From contig CALWPV010000053.1 in assembly GCA_944383515.1 (NCBI GenBank), positions 1 to 43,984 of the forward strand: a DNA stretch of 43,984 bases. Reading direction: 5' to 3'. Made by a program: the position numbers and the translations under genes. Under the pieces are notes generated by a model. The model worked only from the letters and a program-made list of their open reading frames with translations, was not told the origin of the DNA and ran no database searches. Within the stretch, counting starts at the first letter, position 1, and each line of letters begins with the position of its first letter. Of this stretch, positions 1 to 6,365 are shown piece by piece. The DNA comes from an uncultured Clostridia bacterium (lineage in GTDB: Bacteria; Bacillota; Clostridia; Lachnospirales; Bianqueaceae).

Positions 1-60
1 CCATCTGCTTATCTTACAACACAGGATTTTCTGCATTCCCATCCGTTTTCTACTATACAT
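1..60 (-). CDS. Start of an unidentified gene, cut by window edge
   Basis: An open frame begins with ATG at 60-58, overlaps the last codons of the S8 protease gene by eight bases, and runs off the left edge. The visible start is basic and contains a Cys-Cys pair (QKILCCKISRW). A second in-frame ATG lies six codons later. Gene overlap suggests it belongs to the same operon as the protease and modification enzymes, so a transporter, further maturase or precursor is possible, but only twenty residues are visible and no family can be assigned. Confidence 0.45.
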   Translation of the reverse strand, partial: MYSRKRMGMQKILCCKISRW

Positions 61-1006
61 TGCCTGAATAACTCTGTTTCTGCTCCTTCTGGCTGTAAAA
101 TGACAGACCTGTTTCGCAATCAGCTATAATAATAGATTGTGCTGATTTTCCTATTAATCCTCTCTTTCTTTCATCATACACTTTTTCTATTGAAAAATTC
201 AACAAGTTCTCATATCGAATCAAACTATGCATTTCTTTATTATATGGATATATGGCAGCTTTCTTTATATCACCAAATTTTGCAAAAGTATTATACTCTT
301 GTTTAGCAGTATAAACTTTTTTTGCATTTTCTTTCAAAATTTGCATAACTTTATCTTTTGACATAAAAAAATGATGTTCTGCCAATTTGCAAATTTGTGC
401 AACGACATGTGCCGCTGCAAAACTAGTTCCAATTACCAATCTATATAATGGTTTTATCCAAGCAACTCTTTGAATTCCACTTCTCCCATAAACATCTATG
501 ATTCCATCATCATCTGCAACATAATAATCGTTTATATGAATAAGATCTTCGTCTCCGTCAACCCCAATCACATTAGGTAAACATGCAGGATATGAAAGAG
601 CACCGTAATTATCGAATGCCGAAACAATAAGAATCCCTTTATTATTAATTTCATCACATAAATTTTTAATTTTTTTTATTTCATCGGGTAAAAGGCCTGT
701 AATCCCCAACGATAATAATACAATATTGCATTCAATGGTTTTTATATGATTTAATGCAGCAATCATTAGATCCGGCTCTGTTACAAAATCCCCGTCAAAA
801 AATATCTTGATTGGAATAATCTCAACATTATCAGTTTCTTTAAATAGGATACTTGCAACTGCCGTACCATGTCCTTGTTCATCTTCTATATTATTATCTA
901 CTACTATCTTCCCATTTTTCTTTTTAATGGAATAACCATTAATTTTTTTATCTAAAAACAAGGGATGATTCAAAAATATCCCTGTATCAACAACTGCAAT
1001 TTTCAT
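53..1006 (-). CDS. S8 (subtilisin-like) serine protease, cytoplasmic type
   Basis: Subtilase of 317 residues with the full catalytic set: Asp7 in VVDTGI, His46 in GHGTAVAS, Ser195 in GTSFAAAH, and an oxyanion Asn near 133. It has no signal peptide and no propeptide; the catalytic domain starts at residue 1, so it probably acts inside the cell. About 65 residues after the catalytic core have no clear match. Its start overlaps the end of the acyl-carrier-like gene by 20 bases, indicating translational coupling. In a modified-peptide operon such a protease would plausibly remove a leader peptide, but that role is inferred from context only. The ribosome site is weak (purine run about 8 bases upstream), consistent with coupling. 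Confidence 0.85.
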   Translation of the reverse strand: MKIAVVDTGIFLNHPLFLDKKINGYSIKKKNGKIVVDNNIEDEQGHGTAVASILFKETDNVEIIPIKIFFDGDFVTEPDLMIAALNHIKTIECNIVLLSLGITGLLPDEIKKIKNLCDEINNKGILIVSAFDNYGALSYPACLPNVIGVDGDEDLIHINDYYVADDDGIIDVYGRSGIQRVAWIKPLYRLVIGTSFAAAHVVAQICKLAEHHFFMSKDKVMQILKENAKKVYTAKQEYNTFAKFGDIKKAAIYPYNKEMHSLIRYENLLNFSIEKVYDERKRGLIGKSAQSIIIADCETGLSFYSQKEQKQSYSGNV

Positions 1007-1250
1007 TATTACTCGCTTTCTTCTTAACTTCGATCATTATAATTTCATATAAAAATGACAATGACTCAAAAGCACTACCATCCAAATACTCATCTGGAAA
1101 ATCAATATCAAAATAATTTTCAATTTCTACAATTGCAGAAATATATTGAAGTGAATCTTCTATTTCTATTTTTTCCAAAGGACTATTTATATCATAAATT
1201 ATCCCAACGCTCTCTAATAAATTCTCTAAAGCATTTATTGTCATATTCAT
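987..1250 (-). CDS. Acyl-carrier-like protein of a peptide-maturation operon
   Basis: Small acidic protein of 87 residues. The segment around IEIEDSLQYISAIVEIENYF matches the helix-II region of acyl or peptidyl carrier proteins, with Ser33 in DSL as the likely phosphopantetheine site. The C-terminus ends in CSC, which is unusual for a carrier protein. The start at 1250 is preceded by GGAGGAG seven bases upstream. It lies two bases after the radical SAM gene and overlaps the protease gene. It resembles the carrier-related proteins reported in clostridial Cys-rich-peptide maturation loci; whether it is really pantetheinylated or is only a structural relative is unknown. No synthetase or ketosynthase gene is visible nearby. 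Confidence 0.7.
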   Translation of the reverse strand: MNMTINALENLLESVGIIYDINSPLEKIEIEDSLQYISAIVEIENYFDIDFPDEYLDGSAFESLSFLYEIIMIEVKKKASNNENCSC

Positions 1251-1251
1251 T

Positions 1252-2328
1252 TTATGACTCCTCCGAATATACAGTTATTACTCTTTTATCTCGTGCTAAA
1301 AATCTTATTGTATCATAAACTTCAGCTTCACTCCAGAAACATTGCTCATCACTTTTTTCAATGCTCCTTATTGGACAAGGTGCTCCAGAACAAATTGGAC
1401 GTTTTTTACATACCATATTTTTACATTCAACTGGGTTGATCATAAAAAGCAAATTGCTATTAAAAACCATCTCCCCATTTGCATTAAGATAACCAATTTG
1501 ATTTTCTTTCATCTCTAACGCAACCGTACATTTCATTAGCTTTCCTTCCGGTGTAATTACAAAAGAATTTTTCATTCTTCCATAGCAAATTGCCCCTCCT
1601 ATCTTTAATCTATTTCTATCTACTAAAAAACTCATTCCTTTTTCTATAGCATAAAGCCTATACCTATTTAGTTCATCTATTCCATTTAATAACGATTTTT
1701 CAATCGATTTCACACTATTGCCACCATAATTCCCTACTGTCTTCCAAAGAAAAGAAAAATGCTGATTATGCCCAAAGCTCTCTGCCATAAAATCAATAAA
1801 TTCTTTTATTCTGGCTTGTATTTCTTTTGTAAAATTAGTTCGTATAGTAATACTATAACTACCATTTGTATTTTGATCTCGAATCTTTGACAAATTATCT
1901 ATGATTGTTTCATATGAAGGCAAACCATTATGAGTAGGTCTTTGTTGATTATGAATATCTCGAGGCCCATCTATAGTTATTTGATAATCTATAATGTTTA
2001 ATTTTCGTAATTTTTTAAACAAATCTGGTGTTAAAGCATATCCGTTTGTTGTCATACCTGCAATATATGGTTTTCTTTTCGCTGCACATACATCCATCAT
2101 GCGTTTACTTAATGAAGTGATTCTATCAACGGCACATAGAGGTTCGCCACCAAACCAGTCAATATGTAACCCTTTATACTTGTCTAAATTATTTTCTAAA
2201 AAAAGTACAATACTATTTTCCACATCATCATTCATAAAAAGAGCTTCGTGATCTTCATAACAATATATACATTTTAAATCACATGACATTGTAGGAAAAA
2301 TTATAAGTTCTAGAACACTATTATCCAA
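1252..2328 (-). CDS. Radical SAM/SPASM peptide maturase, main part
   Basis: Holds the radical SAM core and the C-terminal SPASM domain. The 4Fe-4S motif is CDLKCIYC near the start of this frame, followed by WFGGEPL and the TNGYAL and ITIDGP strands of the SAM barrel. The C-terminus carries further Cys clusters (ICYGRMK, KCTVALE, ECKNMVCKKRPIC, CPIRS, QCFW) that would bind auxiliary clusters. SPASM enzymes usually crosslink or epimerise ribosomal peptides. The frame opens with TTG and has no ribosome site, while a stop lies nine codons upstream. The missing N-terminus is encoded one frame away at 2310-2570, so this is the larger part of a frameshifted gene. Product and substrate are unknown. 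Confidence 0.85.
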   Translation of the reverse strand: MDNSVLELIIFPTMSCDLKCIYCYEDHEALFMNDDVENSIVLFLENNLDKYKGLHIDWFGGEPLCAVDRITSLSKRMMDVCAAKRKPYIAGMTTNGYALTPDLFKKLRKLNIIDYQITIDGPRDIHNQQRPTHNGLPSYETIIDNLSKIRDQNTNGSYSITIRTNFTKEIQARIKEFIDFMAESFGHNQHFSFLWKTVGNYGGNSVKSIEKSLLNGIDELNRYRLYAIEKGMSFLVDRNRLKIGGAICYGRMKNSFVITPEGKLMKCTVALEMKENQIGYLNANGEMVFNSNLLFMINPVECKNMVCKKRPICSGAPCPIRSIEKSDEQCFWSEAEVYDTIRFLARDKRVITVYSEES

Positions 2329-2570
2329 AAATGCGTGTAATTTTTTTCACATTCTTTTTCTTCGTCCACTGTTTCTTCAACTAAAAATCCATTTGATATC
2401 ATATAATTATATAAAGGAGATTTTACGTCATCAATATAAGAATTTTCTAAAATATCATATGCTTTTTCCGCAAAACATCCAGGAAACTTCACAAATTTTC
2501 CCGATAATAAATTACATACAATATAGTCTTTTCCTTCAAATAATGTAAAATTATATTTCGAATTTTTCAT
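2310..2570 (-). CDS. N-terminal part of the same radical SAM maturase (frameshifted)
   Basis: Encodes about 86 residues like the N-terminal region that precedes the radical SAM core in many SPASM peptide maturases, a small domain thought to bind the precursor leader. I chose ATG at 2570 because GGAG sits six bases upstream; an ATG four codons earlier lacks this. The frame ends with an unrelated hydrophobic tail after a run of seven A (plus-strand T run 2341-2347). Reading one base back at that run continues smoothly through KLHAFLDNSVLEL into the core frame. The run reads A-AAA-AAT, so a -1 slip is possible, as is a simple mutation or sequencing error. Confidence 0.7.
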   Translation of the reverse strand: MKNSKYNFTLFEGKDYIVCNLLSGKFVKFPGCFAEKAYDILENSYIDDVKSPLYNYMISNGFLVEETVDEEKECEKNYTHFWIIVF

Positions 2571-2664
2571 TTTGATCTCCATTCCACTGTCTTTTTATAA
2601 GTGGTACATAAGTCTTAAGAACCATATACCGTTTGAAATTATATACTTCTCCTAGAAAACTCAT
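2551..2664 (-). CDS. Possible 37-residue peptide between loaP and the radical SAM gene
   Basis: The short gap between the antiterminator gene and the maturase contains one ORF. It starts six bases after the loaP stop and overlaps the first codons of the maturase gene. The peptide begins MSFLGEVYNFKRYMV, is basic and rich in aromatic residues, and has no Cys. There is only a poor ribosome site, so expression would rely on coupling to loaP. Position makes it a candidate precursor for the SPASM enzyme, but the weak start signal leaves it doubtful. Confidence 0.25.
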   Translation of the reverse strand: MSFLGEVYNFKRYMVLKTYVPLIKRQWNGDQNEKFEI

Positions 2665-2669
2665 ACAAG

Positions 2670-3173
2670 CTACACTCTATCATAAATAAGTAACCCTATC
2701 TCCAACTCTATCTCTCTCTCAAATAAATTCGTTCTCATAATGCCATACCGATTGTGTCTGTCCACTTTCTCCATTTTTCCATAATACCCTGCAAATGCTC
2801 CTTCCTCTATTTGAACATATTCTCCTCTCATAAATCCTTTATTAATTCTATAAATATGATCTGCTCCGCCGCGTGCTATAAAGTGGTTATCCTCTTCAGA
2901 AAGCGGAACAATCTCTTGTCCAACGCCAAGTACTTTGGTTAGCTCTGGAATTTTTTTTAGTTGACACATGACCTCTTCAATCTGATTCGTGTTCATAAAA
3001 AGATATCCTGTAAATAAAGGCAAGCAAACAATAATTCTTCTTCCATTTCTTTTTTTAGATCTTTCTTGTCTTAGCCAGAAACATTCAGTATACAATTCTT
3101 TAGAGACAGTAGCATTGATTAAATCACAGATCTTTCTTTCTTGATTAGCTTGAATTTGTATTGCATAGATCAT
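2670..3173 (-). CDS. loaP: LoaP-type NusG paralogue (processive antiterminator)
   Basis: Protein of 167 residues. The N-terminal part (MIYAIQIQANQERK, LPLFTGYLFMNT) matches the NusG NGN fold, and the C-terminal part (GEYVQIEEGAFAGYYGKM) a KOW motif. Length, and position as the first gene of a biosynthetic operon, fit the LoaP subgroup of specialised NusG paralogues, which bind RNA polymerase and a leader RNA hairpin to carry transcription past terminators. The start at 3173 has a long G-rich ribosome site directly upstream. The gene is preceded by a leader with a hairpin and a terminator-like stem, consistent with self-control. General NusG is less likely because that gene normally sits by rplK. 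Confidence 0.8.
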   Translation of the reverse strand: MIYAIQIQANQERKICDLINATVSKELYTECFWLRQERSKKRNGRRIIVCLPLFTGYLFMNTNQIEEVMCQLKKIPELTKVLGVGQEIVPLSEEDNHFIARGGADHIYRINKGFMRGEYVQIEEGAFAGYYGKMEKVDRHNRYGIMRTNLFEREIELEIGLLIYDRV

Positions 3174-3261
3174 AGCTTCCCCCCCTTACTTCCCATAATA
3201 AAAAACATGGCTTCGCCATTTGACATATACAATACATACTATGCCAATAAACAAAAGCCAT
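3145..3261 (-). CDS. 38-residue Cys-containing leader ORF upstream of loaP
   Basis: ATG at 3261-3259 is preceded by GGGAGAGG at eight bases, one of the best ribosome sites in this island. The peptide has four Cys (MYCICQ, KPCF, DLCN), three aromatic-rich patches and a Gly-Gly (EVRGGS). It overlaps the loaP start out of frame, ending 29 bases inside that gene. Its codons run across the terminator-like stem at 3199-3219, so ribosomes on this ORF would disrupt that stem. It may be a regulatory leader peptide, or less likely a Cys-rich precursor. Nothing about it was recognised from a family. Confidence 0.45.
   Translation of the reverse strand: MAFVYWHSMYCICQMAKPCFLLWEVRGGSYDLCNTNSS
3199..3219 (-). 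terminator. Terminator-like stem in the loaP leader
   Basis: On the minus strand ATGGC-GAA-GCCAT is followed by six T. The stem is only five pairs, so it is a weak terminator. It lies between the island promoter and loaP and inside the small leader ORF, a position suited to attenuation. Confidence 0.45.
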
Positions 3262-3281
3262 ATATAGAACCTCTCCCGTCA

Positions 3282-3300
3282 CATGCGACCACTCGTCATG
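3282..3300 (-). promoter_or_regulatory. Leader RNA hairpin, candidate LoaP recognition element
   Basis: The minus-strand RNA can fold as CATG-A-CGA-GUGG-UCG-CAUG: seven pairs with one bulged A and a four-base loop. It lies about 25 bases after the predicted transcription start and before the terminator-like stem. LoaP proteins are known to need a leader RNA hairpin; that this is the one is inference. Confidence 0.35.
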
Positions 3301-3314
3301 CCGTAGAATGATTC

Positions 3315-3364
3315 CTTGATTTGTACTATATCATAAATATCCAAATAGTACAATACAAATCAAG
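3315..3364 (-). promoter_or_regulatory. Island promoter framed by an 11-bp inverted repeat
   Basis: Minus-strand -35 TTGTAC (3348-3353) and -10 TATAGT (3325-3330) are 17 bases apart. An exact inverted repeat, CTTGATTTGTA (3315-3325) and its complement (3354-3364), encloses both boxes, which would suit an operator bound by a dimer. It drives loaP and the genes after it. Confidence 0.6.
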
Positions 3365-3382
3365 TATTTTTTGTAAGTATTT

Positions 3383-3412
3383 ACAAAAAGAGGAAGGGGT
3401 TTCCGTTTTTTG
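3383..3412 (-). terminator. Terminator after the Agr-type kinase gene
   Basis: On the minus strand a short GGAA/TTCC stem lies within A-rich and T-rich flanks and is followed by TCTTTTTG. It lies 14 bases after the kinase stop codon. A much better-paired relative of the same sequence is at 24737-24771. Confidence 0.6.
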
Positions 3413-3425
3413 TCGTTTATTTAAT

Positions 3426-4625
3426 CTATTTACTTTTCAACAAGTCTACACAAATAACACATAAACCTTTTTCCATTTCCATACGTACTTCTCCATGATA
3501 TTTTTTTGCTTTTTTAGAGATCAGAAATAAACCATACCCTCGCCCTTCTCCTTGTTTAGTGCTAACCCCTCGCTGAAAAAGCGTTTCTTCCTTTAAAGCA
3601 GAAGACTCTAGGCACGAATTGCAGACAGTAATACGGGTCCACATGTTGTCTGACTGATCCATAACAATTCGAATGTACCTTTCTTCTAATGGTAAATTCT
3701 CCACCGCTTCCACTGCATTTTCCAACAAATTGCCTAAAATGCAAATGGTATCTTTAGACGTAGCCGGCCAATCTAACACGGGCTCCGGTACCTCTAACTG
3801 TAAGTCAATCTGCTTCTCCATACACGTTTGAAAATATGCTCGCATAATTCCCTGAACAATATGGGGTAACCTTTCCAAACATAGTTTAAAGTTATACTCC
3901 TGCTGAAATTCCTCTATAAAATCTGAATTCGCATACTGCATCACTTTCAGCTCTTTAGCCATATCATGGTTATATTCATACTCCCAGGTTAGCTTTTCCT
4001 TTAAAGCCCGTATAATTCTTTTATTTTTCACCTTATCAGACTGCCTTTCCAAAACGAGCACAGCCAATAAAATAGCTCCGACAAAACCCATCCATATATC
4101 TGTTGCAATATAATATTTAGCTTCCAAAATGGGTTTATAAATATAACAGAAAAGAAGGACGGCAATTGCAATAAAAGAAGCAAATACAACTTGCCAAACC
4201 CGCAAATGATTAAATTGAATGTCCACGTGTAGTTTAGAAAACAAGATGTACAATAGAATCGCAATTACCAATATAATAACATTAATAATCAAGCCAGCTA
4301 GATCATAATGAGCCTCTAGCCATTCAGCAGAAAAAAATCTCAAACAGATAACCTGAAAATATATTAACCCTGCATAGGACACAAGGGAAGCAAACGGCGC
4401 GATTTTTATCGATTCTTCTCTATGCAACACAATAAGCAGAAGAGTCAAGATAATATAATGAATAAAAACAGGAATCGTTGAAATGATTTGATTCATAAAC
4501 GCATAAATAAGAGACAAACACACACAAATGACAATATTTGTCGAACGAATTTTCTTGACATATACAAGCATTGAAAATATAATTATGGAAAATATTTCCA
4601 TTTCTACAGCGATAAAGTTGAACAT
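3426..4625 (-). CDS. agrC: AgrC-like GHKL sensor histidine kinase
   Basis: Protein of 399 residues. The first 190 or so form six or seven membrane segments, the usual sensor of AgrC kinases for cyclic peptide signals. The cytoplasmic part has a histidine-box region (YNHDMAKEL), an N box (LGNLLENAVEAV) and a G box (GEGRGYGLFLIS) of the GHKL type. The start at 4625 has GGAG nine bases upstream. It is divergent from agrB and would sense the peptide released by AgrB and pass phosphate to the LytTR regulator at 5385-6239. Its last codons and terminator have a decayed copy at 24.8 kb. Confidence 0.88.
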   Translation of the reverse strand: MFNFIAVEMEIFSIIIFSMLVYVKKIRSTNIVICVCLSLIYAFMNQIISTIPVFIHYIILTLLLIVLHREESIKIAPFASLVSYAGLIYFQVICLRFFSAEWLEAHYDLAGLIINVIILVIAILLYILFSKLHVDIQFNHLRVWQVVFASFIAIAVLLFCYIYKPILEAKYYIATDIWMGFVGAILLAVLVLERQSDKVKNKRIIRALKEKLTWEYEYNHDMAKELKVMQYANSDFIEEFQQEYNFKLCLERLPHIVQGIMRAYFQTCMEKQIDLQLEVPEPVLDWPATSKDTICILGNLLENAVEAVENLPLEERYIRIVMDQSDNMWTRITVCNSCLESSALKEETLFQRGVSTKQGEGRGYGLFLISKKAKKYHGEVRMEMEKGLCVICVDLLKSK

Positions 4626-4647
4626 AGTGAGTTTCTCCTTTTACCTT

Positions 4648-4677
4648 CATTAACCTTATACTTCAAGCACTAAATGT
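4648..4677 (-). promoter_or_regulatory. Possible LytTR binding repeats between agrC and agrB
   Basis: On the minus strand two nine-base words, ACATTTAGT and AAGGTTAAT, lie 20 bases apart, each with six matches to the AgrA half-site ACAGTTAAG. About two helical turns between half-sites is the normal layout. The match is partial, so this is a candidate only. Confidence 0.3.
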
Positions 4678-4710
4678 ACCTATAAACCCAATGAAAGGAA
4701 CTTGTGAATC

Positions 4711-5277
4711 ATGACACATCCTGCTAAAGCTTTAGCCAGCTATTACCAAAAGCACAATATTTTGTCGTCTCAAATGATAGAATACATGGAATACTCCCTT
4801 CACTCCATATTAAATGAAGGAGCCAAAATAGTAATATACACAGTCCTATTTTCCATTTTAGGTACCGTACAGCTTTTTGGTTTTGCCCTACTCCTATTAC
4901 TCCCCATCCGTTGGTGCTCCGGAGGTGTCCATGCTAAAACCTTTTGGGGGTGCTTCTTTGCCAGTCTAATCATGTTTTTATTTCTCATTTATCTCTCTCC
5001 TTTACTTCCGTCCCCTACTTCTTCAGCACTTATAGTCCTATGGATCATGTCCATTGGCGCCCTTCCTCATATTCCATATACTCCTGCTTTTCGTCCTATT
5101 ACTAAACATAGAACCATCTGCATTTTGCGATGTTTCTATATAATAGCCATAAGTATATGGCTTGTTATTTTTGAAATCGCTGCGCTACCTGAAACTTATG
5201 TATCTATTGGGTTCTATACATTACTGTTTCAAACGGCTCAGCTATGGATTCCTAAGAAAGGAGATAAAATCGAATGA
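4711..5277 (+). CDS. agrB: AgrB-like signal-peptide-processing membrane protease
   Basis: Integral membrane Cys protease of 188 residues that cuts and cyclises AgrD-type peptides. The catalytic pair is seen in RWCSGGVHAKTFWGC: the His of VHAK and the Cys seven residues later. Four to five hydrophobic segments follow. The length is normal for AgrB. ATG at 4711 is preceded by AAGGA at about eleven bases. Its stop overlaps the start of the agrD-like gene (ATGA), so the two are co-translated. Confidence 0.92.
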   Translation: MTHPAKALASYYQKHNILSSQMIEYMEYSLHSILNEGAKIVIYTVLFSILGTVQLFGFALLLLLPIRWCSGGVHAKTFWGCFFASLIMFLFLIYLSPLLPSPTSSALIVLWIMSIGALPHIPYTPAFRPITKHRTICILRCFYIIAISIWLVIFEIAALPETYVSIGFYTLLFQTAQLWIPKKGDKIE

Positions 5278-5402
5278 AAAAGAAACTTTTATCAACCATC
5301 GGCACTCTCTTAGCCTCTTGCGCATGCCTTATTGTATCCATGGGAACAATCGGTATCATTGGTGAAATCGAACTGCCAGCAAGCTTAAGTTCTCGTCGGT
5401 AA
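5274..5402 (+). CDS. agrD: AgrD-like autoinducer precursor peptide
   Basis: A 42-residue ORF overlaps the end of agrB by four bases. It has a basic start, an amphipathic hydrophobic stretch, and a C-terminal part GEIELPASLSSRR that matches the acidic-Pro tail cut away from AgrD peptides. The residues before that tail are SMGTIGII. In staphylococcal AgrD the fifth residue before the tail is the ring-forming Cys (Ser in some); here it is Thr25, with Ser22 nearby, and the only Cys residues (16 and 18) are far upstream. The last 18 bases overlap the end of the convergent regulator gene. The assignment rests on position and tail. Confidence 0.75.
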   Translation: MKKKLLSTIGTLLASCACLIVSMGTIGIIGEIELPASLSSRR

Positions 5403-6239
5403 CGGATCTCCGAATCGATTTTTGAGCGTTTTTAAATATGGGTACGCCACTGGTAGTGGAATATTTTGCCCCCGTCCACTCAGATATACTTGATATTTTT
5501 TTCCTTTTCCAGAAAAGCCTTCAATGTGGCGAATATTGACAATAACCTTGTTTGAGATTTGTACCAAATCAGTTATATGCTGTTCTTGAATCTGATCCAG
5601 TACCACCTGAAATAGGTTGTTTGTCGCAAAACCACGTTTTTGTGCGCCGCCATGTTGAGAATCAAGTTGATAAAGAAACTGTTTGCGCCCCTCTTTTTCA
5701 ATACTGATAATTTGATCTACAGCTATCTGTCTAGGCATGCCATCGAAATACGGTAACAGAAGAAAAGGCCCAGAGTCATCGATCGCATCTGAAAAAATAA
5801 CCTCTGCCAATGCTCTTTGAAGACGCTCATATCCTTGCTCATTTTTAAAGAAAAAACGATCTATTCTTCTATTTTCCTGGAGTAATTGCTCAAAGTGATT
5901 ATATAAGGTTAGAACCCAAAGGGAGAAATGCGAATCAGTACGTTTCTCCCTAATTTTTTTTATCATTTCCCATCCTTGTACACCTTTCTCTTGCATTTTC
6001 ATGTCAACTAAAAAAAGAGAATAAGAAGAAACTGTCCCTTCTTTCTGCAATTCTAAAAGAAAATCTGAATAAGATTCAATCCAATCAATACCATATAAAT
6101 GCAAAAAAGCTTGGATTTCATCCGACTTTTGATCGGGTATTGTTTCTGACAAAACCATGATATTCCGCAAAACCATACATAGCCGCAATGCATCTTGCAG
6201 ATTATCTTCCAAATACAAAATCTGAACTTTTGTCGTCAT
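5385..6239 (-). CDS. agrA: AgrA-like response regulator with LytTR DNA-binding domain
   Basis: Regulator of about 284 residues. The receiver half has YLEDN near the start and the phosphoacceptor region SLFLVDMKM near residue 97. The C-terminal half (residues about 180-280) looks like a LytTR domain, with ISIEKEGRKQFLY, VNIRHIEGF and a closing LKTLKNRF. I chose ATG at 6239 because GGAGG lies eight bases upstream; 20 more codons upstream are open but lack a ribosome site. The receiver is longer than in AgrA, with an insert around residues 40-80. It likely partners the AgrC-like kinase although transcribed separately. The gene is convergent with agrD and overlaps its end. Confidence 0.8.
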   Translation of the reverse strand: MTTKVQILYLEDNLQDALRLCMVLRNIMVLSETIPDQKSDEIQAFLHLYGIDWIESYSDFLLELQKEGTVSSYSLFLVDMKMQEKGVQGWEMIKKIREKRTDSHFSLWVLTLYNHFEQLLQENRRIDRFFFKNEQGYERLQRALAEVIFSDAIDDSGPFLLLPYFDGMPRQIAVDQIISIEKEGRKQFLYQLDSQHGGAQKRGFATNNLFQVVLDQIQEQHITDLVQISNKVIVNIRHIEGFSGKGKKYQVYLSGRGQNIPLPVAYPYLKTLKNRFGDPLPTRT

Positions 6240-6307
6240 AGTCAATTCCTCCATCAGTTCTATGATAAACATCTTATCATATTGTTTTTTATCTGACAAG
6301 ATATATT

Positions 6308-6344
6308 ATAAAAAAGCCCCTTTTCAACTCGAAAAAGGGCTTTT
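6308..6344 (-). terminator. Terminator after the M14 peptidase gene
   Basis: On the minus strand a stem of about 14 pairs (GAAAAGGGGCTTTTT side against AAAAGCCCTTTTTC) is followed by a T run. It lies 22 bases after the peptidase stop. Confidence 0.85.
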
Positions 6345-6365
6345 CCAAAAAAATATAATTTAATT

